A DNA stretch of 64,000 nucleotides. Origin: Certhia americana. Taxonomy: Eukaryota; Chordata; Aves; Passeriformes; Certhiidae. The stretch is taken from NCBI GenBank assembly GCA_018697195.1, contig CM031858.1, forward strand, positions 84,689,034 to 84,753,033. Reading direction: 5' to 3'. Made by a program: the position numbers and the translations under genes. Shown here one piece after another: positions 35,931-49,900 of this stretch. Below the pieces are notes generated by a model that worked only from the letters and a program-made list of their open reading frames with translations, was not told the origin of the DNA and ran no database searches. The stretch's first letter is position 1; each line of letters starts with the position of its first letter.

Positions 35931-37914
35931 GACTACGTGTACGCAGGCTCCCCAAAAAAGACAGGGTGTCCCTGCCTAGATGGAGATAAGTACTTAAGAA
36001 CCTAATGAGTAAATTATGGCCATAAGACAGAGGAAGATTGTCCAGTTTATGAATATTTTCTAATTAGATGCATAATAACTAGTTAACTTTGGCAGAATTA
36101 TGTAGTTCTCAGGGTGCTTACCTGGAGAATTCAAAAAACCCCATGACACAAGGTTTTTTTAAAAAGTATTGTAAAACAACTTAGTTTTGAGGGAACATCA
36201 AATATTCATACCCCAAGGTTAAGATGAATGAGCACTAGTAGCAGTGTCATCCAGCACCAGGGGACAAATGTATAACACAGAAGACAGGTTGGTTTATCCA
36301 ACCAGTTCTCTGCTCCTTCCCAAATGTTAATATTTGCTGGAGGACTGATTCTCACTCTTGAAAATTTTAATGAGCTAATTCCCCTATGAGAGAAGAAGGG
36401 AGGGAATTTATTTTAATTAAATATCATATACATTGAAACTATAAGATCACACACAACCAGATGTTCTGTTCATTCCAATTAATTATGCTTTGGGATTTCT
36501 GATATGCAGAAAGGACCTTGAATAGATCATCCTTAATTATAAACTTCCATTGCTAATGGTGATCAAGAATGAAGAGATTGGTCCAGAGATGCAAACAATT
36601 TCTGAGAGTATTGAATGTCCTTCTGCAGTTTATTAATGACAGAGAAGTAGAGTAACAATATTTCTTGAAGTTCATTGCCTACAGCAATTGATATGACATT
36701 TAAGGATTATGGCAAGTGTTGAGAAATTAATTTTTTCAATTAATAGATCCTCATTTTTTTTATAACATCTCTAAAGATATAAAATAACCTTGACAAACAA
36801 GAAGCAAAGAGATGTTATAATATCTGTATACATAATTAATTGTGAAATATGCTTAAGAGAACAACTAGCTGAAATACAGTTTATTAGTCTATTACTGCAA
36901 TCTGGGACAGGTTTCTCCAATAGAGGGATTTGGTGATGGATGTTTTAATGATTGACACCATGTCTATTATGCTGCCTGGGACCTTCGTTTATTTTGTTCA
37001 GGGCAAATATAAAGTGCTTTTCAGACATTCTATGGCTGTCATTATCTGTGCATGAGCTTTTTACAGCTATCCAGAAAAGCAGATAAAGGCACTACACTCA
37101 AATGCATCATCTATTTTATTTCTTGATATTTAGTGATTTGAATCCGATTCTCACTTGTTAACAATAAGAATTTCTTCACAATTGCTTATGTATTTACATC
37201 TTTGGAAATTGATAGGAGAAAGAATAAAAAAGGTCAAACAGTACCAGCGTGTAAAATTTTTCCAGCCTCTTGCCAAGCCATCATTGGAGAACACTGAAGA
37301 GCATGTCTGGCAAAATGCATCTCACTCATATCATGCAGCACATATCAGACAGAAAGTATATTAGGCCAAATGATGTTTTATGAAAGCATCATCTGCCTAT
37401 ATCAATGTAGAATTTGTATACTGTTTTTCTTGATCTGTATACAGTAAAATTACACTTGTTAGTAATAACAAGTTGAAGCCTGGGGTTTTATCAGATAGAA
37501 AAGCACAATAATAATGTATTTTTCTTTAACCAGCATTTTCATTTTGATTAGAATAGTTTCTTCTCATAGGTATAATCTGACTTTCTTCCTTAAGCTGAGT
37601 AGTACCCTACTAAAAAATTTGGCCTATATGTAATCAATATTACTGATATTTCTTAAGAAAACTTCATTTATAATCTGTTACAGATGTCATTGCTTCATAG
37701 AGAACAGAACTGAGTGATGTCAGTACCAGGCAAGTAAGGTATGAAAATACCTGAGAACAAAGTGATCTGAACTTCACTTTTAATGTACACCAAAAAGAAG
37801 AGGATAAAAAAGAGGAGGGAAGGGCTTATGCTCCATCTTCTTTCTGTAGTTTAGGAAGAAATAGTATTAGCATCAGCATTTGTGAGACTGAGATAAACTA
37901 CTTATGGGTGTCAC

Positions 37915-37940
37915 TTTTTTTTTTTTTTTTTTTTTTTTTT
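37915..37940 (+). repeat. 26-base T run
   Basis: Pure T homopolymer, with an 8-9 base T run a little further on near 37960. Confidence 0.95.
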
Positions 37941-38940
37941 CAATCTGTTTAGGAGCCTTTTTTTTTTGGAAATAATGCAATAGAGATGACCAAAACTTTA
38001 CTGATTTGAAATAAAATGGATTCACAACAATGGTCTATGGGCAAATAAATAAATATCAATGATGTTGCATTACAATAAAATAAGCAAGAATTCAGGCTGG
38101 AAAATTTCTTTTCAGATTTTATTGCTTATGTATGTGTGTGTTCATTTTGGGAATTCTATTCTGATTTTTGAATATTAGGCATTTTAAAAATAATTGTGGA
38201 CTAATTAGTCTCTCTTTCTTCTCATAGCCTTGCCATTCCAGAAAATCCAGTAATAATCTGTTCTGAAGATAACTGGATCTTTTCATTTTTAATACTGCTC
38301 CAGTGCTTGAATATACTTAGGAAAGATACTTCTCAATTTATTCAGTGAAAATGTGATTTAAAGCTGGAGAAGTTAATTCTTCAATCACTTATTGCTGAAA
38401 GGTCATTCGATTAACACCACATTATGCTTGTTAACTGTCAGTGTAAAACTGACATCATTACCTAGACATGCAAATTGGAAGATAGATATTACAAGAATAT
38501 CCTCTGTTCAATTAGAAGCACACCCATGGCTAGAGCTGGTTTTGCAGATCTCCAAGTTTTAATGGCTAGAACAATGAAATGAGCAGAGACTACTGCATCA
38601 TTACTTGTTGCTACTGTTTGCAACAAAGAGAACACAACTTCTTTGTTAAAAAGTTAAAGATAAAAACACCTTGTTATTCCTATTTTTCTGTTATCTAAAC
38701 GAATACATTCTTTATTGCTTATGGATGATATTCCTAAAGGAATTAATGTTAGTTAAGCATCTAAAGCATCTAGATACTGTTTTGTATTTGTATCTAAGCC
38801 CAAACTTTGTATACTACAGCTATATACATTAGAGTGATATCACTGAAACCTGTAACAAACTGATTTTTCAATTTCAAAGTTTTGGATGAAATGGTTACTA
38901 AAGTAAAGACCTAAACAGAGTCTTCTACTCTCTATTCTAG

Positions 38941-39000
38941 TTTTTTTTTTTTTGTGGGTTTTTTTTTTGTTTTGTTTTTTTTTGTCTGTTTTTTAATTTG
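38941..39000 (+). repeat. T/G-rich low-complexity tract
   Basis: A 13-base T run followed by T stretches separated by single Gs and short G groups. Confidence 0.9.
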
Positions 39001-40027
39001 TCTCACAGTTTTTAGTGGGTCCTATAAACCTATATCAGTGAAGACATAAGTGTGCTAACTGAGACCTACACAAACATGCGTACTGAAAACCATGGGGATG
39101 GTATCTTTTCAATTGTATTCAGGTATTCAGTTAGTAGAGCAGTCAGGATGTAGAAAATGGCAATTTATCTTCCTTTCCTTCCCGAGGAGATTCACAACAG
39201 ACCTTTTCAAAGCTCTCAATCCTGGACAAAAATGTTTGAGCAACTAAAGGAACAATACTAAAATATATAAATAATTATGTGTTCTCCCAGGTCCCTCTTT
39301 GTTATTCCATTGGATTCCTTTAGGATATTTGATTCTCCAATATCAGAAGTAGGATAAGATTATACTTGAAAAAAAATTGCTTAGTGTTGCAGTCGCACGT
39401 ACATTTGAATCATAACAAAGCATTTGAATATCAGAAGACTGAATAACAAATGATGAAGATTTAACAAGACTACTTGGTTTCATTTATTTGTCTTTGGTTT
39501 GTTACCTTTGAGTTTTTTCATTTCAAGATTTTGTTTGCAGGCAGGAAAAACCTCTCACAAAATAAGTTCTAATATTTTCAGATGATCAAAAGATCTTAGA
39601 TACTGATTTTTTAAGAGGCATAAAACAAATTCTAAATCAAATACCATAAGAGAAGTGCTAAAAATCTCAAACCTGATGGAGGTGTTTTTTTTATTTCAAG
39701 GCCAGGAATTATCTATGCAATCAGAAACAGTGTCATCCATTTTACAGTTATTACTTTACGATTTGGAACTATTGCATTCATTTTATATAATTTGGTAACA
39801 GTCATGTAAAAATACATTTAAAAAGGATTTTTTTTATCATCTGCATTAAATATTATTGCATTATATGCAATTGCCACATTTCCTTCCTAGGACTTCAGTA
39901 CCCACCCCCAACCCATTTATTGTCTGAATTGTTTCTATAACTTCAATTTTTTAGTAGAAAAATAATCTGAAAGTGTAAATAAACCTCTTAAATACAATCC
40001 TTTGAACACACCACTTTTTTCTATTTC

Positions 40028-40045
40028 TTTTTTTTTTTTTTTTTT
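40028..40045 (+). repeat. 18-base T run
   Basis: Pure T homopolymer in AT-rich unique DNA. Confidence 0.95.
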
Positions 40046-40930
40046 CTTAAGGCAAAGATTTCTACTCAATATGATGGTTTTCCTCATATTTCCAAGTAAG
40101 AATTTTTTACTTCTCCCTAGACCCTTAATTTCTTTGTTTCATTCTAAGAATATTTTATAGCCATGCTCTCTCTTTTGACTACATAAAGTAAAATGAATTT
40201 CATATCTTTGCTCTCTAAAGTTTAAATTTTTATCTTTATTAATGAAATGCAACTGTCCTATTAAGATATTTTTGAAAAAGAATGGGAAGTGTGTCTCCCT
40301 TTCTTGATTTATTTCAGAGAATATAGACAGCTTCCTAGACTAGAGGTCTAACTTTTAAACAAGGGTAGTTTGGTGACATGAATCCTGTCTCAAGCATAAT
40401 TACAACTTCTGGACACTTACTAAAAATATGGTTTCATTAAAAATTATTTCCGTGCCTTTAACCATAATAAGCAAAATAAGTAATTTCAGCCTGCTCTTGC
40501 ATGTGCTAAAATCCACATCGAAAACCACAGTGGATCACAGAAGTTTAGTCTAGGACATATACTTTTCATTGTGTTATTTGCATGTCATATATTTTTGGTA
40601 AGCAATAATGTCTGAATAAAATAGTCTGGGCCCATCTTTATTTTATTAAAATTAATCTAAATTAATTAATCTCATCAATAGTTAGAAAAGGAACTAGAGG
40701 GTTGAAATAGTCACAAAATTTTTATTGTAGCCCATTCATTGTTGCAATCAGCTCTGGGGGTGAGATGACTTTTATGGATGCCTTTGCAGAATTTGGATTG
40801 GTTATCTTCTGAGATTTCTGCCAGACAACAATTATTATATGCCTACTGAAATATGTATTCCTTACATATCAGCGTATCTTAAATTCAGCTTTCCACAATA
40901 ATTGGCTAACAAATTAAAGGTCTGGGTAAT

Positions 40931-41718
40931 CACCAACCATATGAAGATTAACAAGAGAAGGTTCTGGATTCTGCACCTGGGATGGAGCAACCCTGTATGT
41001 ACAGACAAACTGGGGAACAAGAGGCTGGAGAGTGGCACTATGAAAGGGACCTGGGGGTCCTGGCTGATGGCAAATTGACCATGGGCCAGCAGTGCCCTGT
41101 CAGCCGGAAGGGCCAACCCTGTCCTGGGAGGCATCAGGCACGGCATCACAGCCGGGAAAAGGAGGGGATTGTCCTGCACTGCTCTGAGCTGGGGCAGCCC
41201 CACCTCAAATGTTGGGGCAGTTCTGGGTGCCACAATATAAAAGAGGCATTAAAATATTGGAAAATGTCCATAGGAGGGCAACAAAGATGGTGAAAGGCCT
41301 TGAGAAGAAGCCGTGCAAAGAGCTGCTGAGGTCACTTGTTCTGTTCAACCAGGAGATGAGGACACTGAGGGGAGACCTCATTGAAGTTACAGCTTCCTTG
41401 TGAGGGGAAACAGAGGGGTAGACACTGATCTCTTCACCCTCGTAGCCAATGACAGATCTCAAAGAAGTGGCATGAAGCTATCAGGGGAGGTTTAAGCTGG
41501 ATATCAGGAAAAGGTTTTTAATCCAGAGCATGGCTGGGCACTGGAACAGGCTCCCCAGGGAAGTGGTCACAACACCAAGTCTGACAGTTTAAAAAGCCTT
41601 TGTACAGTGCTCTCAGGCACATGGTGTGACGTTTGCAGATGGTGCCTGCACAGGGCCAGGAGTTGGACTTCATTATTCTTGTGGGTTCCTTCCAACTTAT
41701 CACATTCTGTGATCCCAT
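40931..41718 (+). mobile_element. CR1 LINE 3' end, long and comparatively well preserved
   Basis: Sense-strand CR1 of about 790 bp. Landmarks in order are GGTTCTGGATTCTGCACCTG, GGGACCTGGGGGTCCTGG, GGCATCAGGCACGGCATCAC, AGGAGGGCAACAAAGATGG, GAGGGGAGACCTCATTG, CACTGGAACAGGCTCCCC and GGGCCAGGAGTTGGACTTC. It ends in ACATTCTGTGATCCCATGAT, a CR1-type terminus. The 5' truncation lies near 40931, and it retains more family sequence in register than most copies here. Frames of up to 123 codons (minus) and 103 codons (plus) inside it are not genes. Confidence 0.93.
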
Positions 41719-44700
41719 GATAACTGTAGAATTAGAATCCTATGTCTTAAAGCTATTAAGAATATATTGTAATTGTTATAAAACTGATTAGTTACACCTT
41801 TCTGGGAGACACTACTGGGAGTCATCCATTACAGTTAGTGTTGGAAATACAAGCAATAAACTAGCTATGTCTGTAAATTCTTTTCAGTAAAATAAGAATT
41901 ATTATGATGGAACACTGCTAAAGTCTAAACTAGGTCTTATCACTAGTGAACAGGTTAAGCTAAAGGGGAAGATGATGGACTTGATCAATTGCCTGAAGCT
42001 CTTTGTATCTTTCTTACAAATGTGATGTAAAATAGAAAATAAAAAGAAAATAAAACTGTGATACTAAATCTTTTCATATGCACTTCTTCTTTTTTTTTGG
42101 TCCAGAAAAATTTTCCCAGGCTTTTTTATTTACTTAACTTCATTTAAAGACATAATCCACCATCCTATTTTGTCATACTTGTGTCTTTTAAAAGTGCCTT
42201 AGCACCTCATGAAAAAAGGGCTCTGTGTTAAAATCACAGATTCACTTTTCTCTTCTTGTCATGCTGCTAAGACGTCCTTCTATGAGGGTCTTGCAGCTAG
42301 ATAATCTTTAGATCAGCACTGCTGTAAGAAGGCTGCAACTCACGTTTTCAATGCTTTTCTGTTATGTTTATGGTCTTACACTTATTCTATTATTACTCAA
42401 TAACCAAATTTCATAATCCTCTGAAGCTATTGTTCTTTTTTTCCCCAATATTTTCTACAAGCTGGTAGAGAGAACTTCTCTGGGGCAGAACAAACTCAGG
42501 ATATGTTTTTGCAGACTGCTTTGTATAAGAAACATATGACTTTCAGGATTGGTAGTCACCTGTCATCTTCTTAGCAACAATATTGTGAGTTTGTGTTACT
42601 GAAAATTCATGCATGTATTAATTTGACAAGGTATCAAATTGAGAACGAGAATTTCCCTGAGCTGAAGAACAAATTAAACACATGCCCTACAGGCTAACGT
42701 CTCAGGTTTCATTGGCATTGTTGCTAATGATATCATAGTTGTAGCTGGCTGTTGTGGATTTTTGTGTTAGGTAATGCGTAAGTTTTATTACCCTTGTAAA
42801 TTGTCTGACATATGAGTGTTTTAATCCATTTTCTTTTACAAAACTTGTAGCTTTATTGTCAATGAGGCTTCAGTCTAGTTGCCCCACTTGGTTGAAATGC
42901 ACCAACAGATGTAGGATGTACATATGTATCTACACATATGTATGATGATTGCATACATTTCTCTTCCATGAGAAACCAAATTGTTTCACATTCTTAAGTA
43001 AATTTTAACATGTAATTAAATTTTAAACATATAATTGAAACATTTTATATGGTTCATAAAAAAAGTATGACAATAAAAGTATCAAGAATTTTCAGATTAA
43101 ACCCTGGATGATTATTTGAACAGCTACTACTGATATCTACTGGTATAATATTCAGAAATTTCTCTTACAATTTTTTTCTAAGAGAATCTGAAAATCCCTT
43201 TTTCCAGATTTTTACATAAAAATTATGGCTTTCTATACCACTTGTCTGGCAAATCCTAGGTTCTAGGGAGTAGACAGCATTGTGAATTATATTTATTTTG
43301 CATATTTTAGAATTATGATGTCAAAGGAATGGTCAAGTGTGCAGGTGCAGATAACTATAACCACAAGACACTTAACTCATGAATAGGGTAATTAGTTGAG
43401 ATGTAGAAAAAATTAGGACATTTCTGCACTCATAATAAAAAAATCTAATGTTCAAACCAGCATGACACTGGGTTTTCTACTGCGAAATCCTCCAGGAATA
43501 ACAGAACTATTTTCACCTTCCCTCTGATTTTCAAAAGCAGTATTTTACAAAAAATACTGTAGCTGGCTCTCCAAAGACAGCTTATATTTAAGCTTCTGTG
43601 GAATTCCTGAGGCTTTTTCCCTGTTTTGTTATTAAAAGTTGTTGTTGAAGCATTTTCAAAATATTGTAATTAATTTAATTTGTCTACATGACTAGAGTAG
43701 GTAGTGCAGCCAATTAAGACCTAGTATTTTGGCCCTTGGGCTTTAGTCTGAAACATTGTTTCGACAGGAACTAATGCAATTATCCTTATCTGAATGCTCT
43801 GAAGGAGATAGGAAGCAAATGCCAATTTGATCTCTTCACATGGGCAAAGAGACACTTCTCTACATATAATCAAAGTGGAAACATTTTCAATAATATATGC
43901 AGCCTAATTAAAACAGTTAAAACAACTATAAGGATCTTTAAAGATGAACTTTATGAAAGACTGATTTTGCTGATAAAGTTTATGACTCAGAGAAATTTTA
44001 TAAAATTATAACATTTATGCATAAATCCCTTTTTCTTTTAACTTCCATTCTTAAAGCTGCTCAGTCTTACTGCTTTTGCTTTAAAAAATAATTGCAATAG
44101 TGAAATTATCTTTCTTTTAATCCTAGTGTTTCTTTTCACATGGCTGTTTCAAAATGACTATCTGAAGAGGTTTTTTAGGCATTCTTACATTTTACAAACC
44201 ATAAAAATATTCTACACTGGCACTAGGTTAAATCTTCATTTCTTCATCCTTCAATAGTTACTAAAATCAATCCAACTTATTTTTCCAATGTTATTGGACT
44301 AACACTAGCACCACGTTATGTTAGACTGGTCTAACCAATGCTGTTCCAAGGTACTGTTCTGTATTTTTAGAATTATTTTAGGTGCTTATTTGTTTTAATT
44401 TATAATGGGAAATTGACTCTGTGTAGTACCTTCAGTCTTAGGGAATGAAAACAAAGTTTGCTTGTGATCCTGGTGGTCAGATTCCAAAATTCAGTACTCA
44501 AGATCACATCAGAAGTATATCAAGCTCTTTAAAATTGTTGTAATGGGCTGAGTAATATGAGGGTGTTTTTATTTAAAGGCACAAACATGTCCCAAATAAC
44601 CATGAGAAATTCATAACTATAAGAATATTCCTCCTTCTCCTTTCAGTATCTGTTTAGTTCCAAGAGGATATTTGTATTATCTTCACTGACTAACAAGTGG

Positions 44701-46101
44701 TTAAGAATAAATTTGTTTCATCAGAAGAACCTGTTAACTCTGAAATAAGTGAACAATAGCATGTCCAAATGTTTTGCTGTTCTGTAAGTCTGGGGTATTG
44801 GGAAAAGTTTTAAGTGTTTTATTGTAGTTTTTGTATCAACTAATTTAGCACACAGATTATGCAACTAACATTTTTTCTTGAATATGAAGGGCAGATTACC
44901 TTGGGGGATAGTAGGAGAAATGGTAATCATTGCTGGTTTTCCACCAAATAAGAATAGATTAAGGTGTGCTTTGCTGTGCTTTGGACTGCCACTGGATGCT
45001 GATTCAGGACCAAGCCTCAAGACAACTTTCTTTTGCTTCTATTTTTGCAAGGGTTTATAATTTCACTGCCTTGCAGTGGTCTGTTTACTTTGAGCAGAAA
45101 GGAACTGCAAAATTTAACTTTAACAGTTCCATGCACATAAAAGCTTAGTTTAAGATATCCCAGTTTTTGTGAAAGGTCTTCTTTCATTTGAGTGGTCTGA
45201 AAAACTGGGGACATCTAGGAAAGTCAGAGATTGCACCCAAACTGCTCGACAGCTTTACTTTTGGCAACTTTTCTTCTCCAGTTTCTTTTTTCTGGCAGTT
45301 CCCACCCCTTGCGTTATTCAGACAGAATTAATCTTTTTGACTAAATACAGGGCAATTAATATCAATGTCTATAACCTCAACCCTTGAACCTTAAGCCCTG
45401 CAGTAAAAAGCATATATTGAGCAGGTATGGATTTATAAGTTAAACTAAAAAGGGTCATGGTTGAATGCTGACAAATAAATTATACAAGTTCATGAAGACA
45501 AGGTATGGAAGAGGACATTCTGTCAATCCTATGGACACTTTTACTGCACCTGCGTTGGCTGAGTGTCTATTATTAACCCTTGTTTCTTTCCCTGTGCAAA
45601 CTTAAAAGATCTTTAAGATCAGACAGTCCCTTTAAATACTGTACAGAATCAGGTGCTCTGGGGAAGCCTTTTGAAATCTTCAGCACAAAGGTATTTTCCT
45701 GAACAGTGTTTTAGACTTCTCACATCAGCATTTCATTACCAGACTTTCTACAGTTGGTCAATACAGCATTATTACTTCGGGTGTGAGAAAATCCAAACAC
45801 AATGTCTGAACATTCACTGTCATATCTACTTTGGTTTTTAAATTATGATTTGGACAACATAATTATAGGAAGATTTTTCTTCTCAAGTTTGTCATGTTCA
45901 ACTTCATTTACAATATTAATGGTACTATTTATATGTGGAAATATCAAGTTTCTTTCAATTTTTCCGAGATAAAGTGTCTGGTTTCATCCCTTTTTTTCTA
46001 GATGAGGAAAACATGAAGCAAACTTATAAGAATTTTTGGTGAGTACAACAACTAATAGCATAGTTACAAACAGAATTAAAGAACGACAATTTTTCAGTAC
46101 C
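41719..46101. other. Unique AT-rich DNA, no gene seen
   Basis: About 4.4 kb without a recognised repeat family, exon or RNA gene. The interval at about 43690-43920 has a non-repetitive texture that could reflect a conserved non-coding element, but this cannot be judged from one sequence. Confidence 0.5.
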
Positions 46102-46965
46102 ATGGAATGATAAAATGGTTTGGTTTGGAAGTGACCTTGCAGATCATCTAGTTCCAATCCCTCTGCTGCTAGACTAGGTTGGTCAGGGACCCATTCAGCC
46201 TGGCTTTGAACACTTCCAGGGATGAGGCATCTACAACTTCCTGAGCCTCCAGTGCCTTACCACTCTCACAATAAATAATTTTTTCCTAATATGCAATCTA
46301 AACCCACTCTCAGCTTAAGGGCATTTTCCTTCATCGTGCCACTACATGCCTTTGTAAAAAGTCTCTCTCCAGATTCCTTGTAGGCTCCCTTCATGAGAGA
46401 AAGCCCCAGTAAGGTCTCCCAAAGCCTTCTCTTCTCCAGGCTGGCCAATTCCAATTCTCTCTGCTTTTCATCAGAGGAAAGATGTACCATCGCTCTAAAG
46501 AACTTGGTGGCCTCCTCTGCACCCTCTCCAACAGGTCCCTGTCACTCGCCTGCTGTGGCTCCCAGAGATGGATGCAGCACTCCAGGTGGGGTCTCACCAG
46601 AGCAGAGCAGAGGGGCAGAATCCCCTCCTTCCCCTGCTTCCCACACTGCTTTGGATACAGCCCAGGACTCGTTTGGTATCTGGACTGTGAGTGCACATGG
46701 CTGGGTCATGTCCAGCCTCTCAGCCACCAGCACCTCCAAATCCTACTGGGCAGGGGTGCTCTGGATCTGTTCATCCCCCAGCCTCTGTTGGTACTGGGGG
46801 TTGCCCAAACTCAGGTGCAGCATCTTGAACTTGCTCTTGTTAAACGTCATGAGATTCCCATGGGCCACTTCTTGAGCTTTTCTGGGTTTTTCTGGATGTT
46901 ACCCCATCCTTCAGGTGTTTCAACCACACCACTCAGCTTAGTGTCATCTGCCAAATTAATGAGGC
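46102..46965 (-). mobile_element. CR1 LINE 3' end, about 860 bp
   Basis: The longest CR1 piece in the window, in reverse complement. It starts at the terminal region (AATGGTTTGGTTTGGAAGTG-like) and passes CCAGGGATGAGGCATC, CCTTCTCTTCTCCAGGCTGG, GCAGCACTCCAGGTGGGGTC, GCAGAGGGGCAGAATCCCCT and CATGAGATTCCCATGGGCC. It then enters the ORF2 end (CACCACTCAGCTTAGTGTCA) and stops near 46965. A 186-codon plus-strand frame (46482-47042) runs antisense to the element and is not a gene. Confidence 0.94.
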
Positions 46966-49900
46966 TTTATTTTCTTGTGTTAGAAAAATATCCATTTCAT
47001 TCGTTGTATTGTATTTTCTTTCTTATTCTTTTCTGTTCTTAATCCATTTGTTCCTTTTTGCACTTTACCCACATTCTGGGATTTCTGTATAACCTTTTTG
47101 TGCAATTATTTTTCTGTTCCTTCCATTTTTTTCTACAAATTCTTTTCATCTCCTTTTGCTCCCTCATTAATCTGGAAACATGTTCATAACCTCCCTTGTT
47201 CATGCTTTTCTCTCCCAAGACTAAAATGTGTTAATTATTTTGTCAGCACAATGATATATCTCCAACAGGAGAGGCTGGAGATGTTTTTGTTATATTGCAT
47301 AATTTGAGAGTAGCCACTGACACTTGGAGAGAATACCTTGTAAAACAGAATCCCATAATAGTACGAGGAAGAGAAACAGCTAATTTGGGGATCCAACACA
47401 AGCTCACTAATGGATTGATCTGCTAAGCACTACTTAAGCCTTGGGGTTTCTCTGAAGACTGTTAAAGAGAGCTCTGAACAGTTTCAACACAAAATCATGC
47501 AAGATACCAATAAGAGGTTCTTCAGTTACATGGTTATTTAAATGTGAGGCTTCTTTCTAAGTAAACTTAAGAACACAGACACCAAGTTTTCTAGAATTTA
47601 AAGAGTTAAGCCTGAAAAAACCATGTTAATTTTAGATTCTTTATTATGGTGCTACATTTACAGCTATCTGAGCAATTACATGGACACAATGATCTTTTGA
47701 TAAATGAGCTTAAGGTCTGAGTCAAAACACAAACACATCTGGCTTGCACAGGCAAGGTTTTTCCTGACACAAAGAGAGACTAAATATTAATTCCTAAACT
47801 GATATTAAGCAGAATGTGCTCAGTAAAATCAATGAAGATTTGCTATATAATACTGGTTTAAGATTTTTTGCTTATCTGATCTATTTTTATGGCCATTTTT
47901 GCTGCTGTTATTATTACTACTATTGTTATTATGTCCATATGATATATAAAGTATATTAAACCAATTATAGGCTATTTCAATAGGTTCACATTTCAGCACT
48001 TTAATGCTTTGAGTTTACAGGTGTCCATATTTTCCCCTGGCAATCTCTTTTTTGGAAATTCCTATTCACATATTATCATTCAGCATAAAACAAAATTCTT
48101 AAAGCTACCTTTTAGGATCTATTACAAGCAGTCTGCAGTTTCATTGGATTCTGACCACAAGTTGAAAATGAAAGCACTAGCAATAAGTCCAGGTTGACAA
48201 GATACTTTTGGCTATGTTAAAATATCTAATTACAGATATGCAACATCAAGCAGCAGAATTTTAAAAAGTGTCTATCTGACACTATTTTATCTATTGACGC
48301 ATTCAATTGCTTCAGATATTTTTCTATGTCAGTACAGACTTATCAACCCCTGACCTTTGTAACAGTGGTTTCCTGGGGATTGTTTGTTTGGTGTGGGGTT
48401 TTCATGCTTGGTTCTTGTTGTTCTTTTTGTCAGATGAAGGGTCAGATTTAGCATCTAGATGTTACTCCTGTCAAGAAATTTCCTATACTGGGTGGAGTAC
48501 TGTACCATAACCATAGATTATGTTAAATATACTGATCTGATTGACTTTATGGCAGATGGGAAAAAATTCAGTGGAGTGAATTTTAAAGGAATGCCTTAGA
48601 AAACCGGAGTTTTCAGTGTAGTCCAATTACAAGAATAGGTGTGGATGATCTGATTATATCATGGCTAAACATCTATCAGGTTTCACAATAATGCAGGTTT
48701 AGGGGCACACAAGTAATTCTCTCCATCTGAACTCAAAGCTGAATGTACGAGTCTGTGTCATATGAAGATACCAGACTTACATCACACAAGCTCTATTAGA
48801 ATCTACTAATTAGGTTCTATGTAATTTTACTTAGTAAATAAGTGTGTAAAGAATATATGAAAATGGAGTTGCTGAACCCTAAGTAGTAAATCCACACTGT
48901 CAGTGGGCTCCTTAAGTCACCTTTGAAATTAACAGCAAGGTTTCTGATTATTGTTTATTGGAAAAGGGATGCCCACTGCTTAACATACAGTTAGTACATT
49001 AAGTACTTGCTTTATGTATTTGCTTTATGTGCAGTTAGTAGGTTTCAAGAGACTGTTAATTCTCTCTAAATAGAAGCATGTCAATAAAATACAACCAACC
49101 TAGGTGTGTGGGTTTATCAGTAAGACTGATCCCTGTTTAGGTTCAAGTTCTTTCAGTCAGAGCCACATAGGGGCATGCAAACTTACTATGGAGGACATAG
49201 GGTTTAGTCTCAGTCAAAGAATCAAGATCCTGACCATTAACTGCATTTTGTAAAACAAGTAAAATGTATGCAGTTGAAACTTATAAGAAGTTTGTTGCTG
49301 ATAACAGAAAAGCGAGGTTGTGGGTGGAAAACATGCTTTCTTATGTAGCTCTCAAGAGAAGAGAGTTGTTTAAAGTAGCTTCTGATGGAAAATTCAAGTC
49401 AGTTGCAGTTCTCTATGTCTACATGAACCTCTGGGTAAAAGTAGGAGAAAGGAACATTTGGTATTCATGTTTTTCTGATCTCCTGTTTCAGGATGTAGTG
49501 AGAATCATCTCTGTCAGAATTGCTGTACATTTTAATTGTTAAACACGGTGGGCTTGTTAAACTGGATGTGTTGTCTATGCATTTAGAGAACACCAGGCCC
49601 TACAAAACCAGAATAAAATAGCATAGAATATAGAATGAAATTTCCCAGTAACAAAGATAATGCTTTAAGTCATAAAATGTCACTCACATCTGAACACCTT
49701 TGTCATTTTTCTCCTGGATTCTCATTAGGAGAGCCGCTGGCATCTTATGGTAGAAACTCTAAGTATGAAAAAACCTAATATATTTTCACTGCTGTGTTAA
49801 AACATACTTACATAAATAGATTTGGGAATGGAGACAGTATTGCTTCATTCTATCTGACTATACAGACCAGGATTTATAAAGTCATCCTCATAGAAGTATC

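Larger units (their letters stand above)
35931..40930. other. Unique AT-rich DNA, no gene seen
   Basis: Five kb without a recognised repeat family or gene. It contains T runs at 37915-37940 (26), 38941-38953 (within a T/G-rich tract to 39000) and 40028-40045 (18). The stretch at about 36880-37140 has a less repetitive, balanced texture and could be a conserved non-coding element. That is only an impression. Confidence 0.5.

Noticed and set aside
40862..41462. Frames of 85-123 codons on both strands
   Set aside because: They fall mostly inside the CR1 3' UTR at 40931-41718, which is non-coding.
46482..47042. 186-codon plus-strand open frame
   Set aside because: It lies almost wholly antisense to a minus-strand CR1 3' end and has no known domain. 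The companion frames at 46391-46875 have the same explanation.
49264..49542. 92-codon plus-strand frame with a fairly protein-like composition
   Set aside because: No domain, no supporting splice or promoter signals, and a length within chance expectation.
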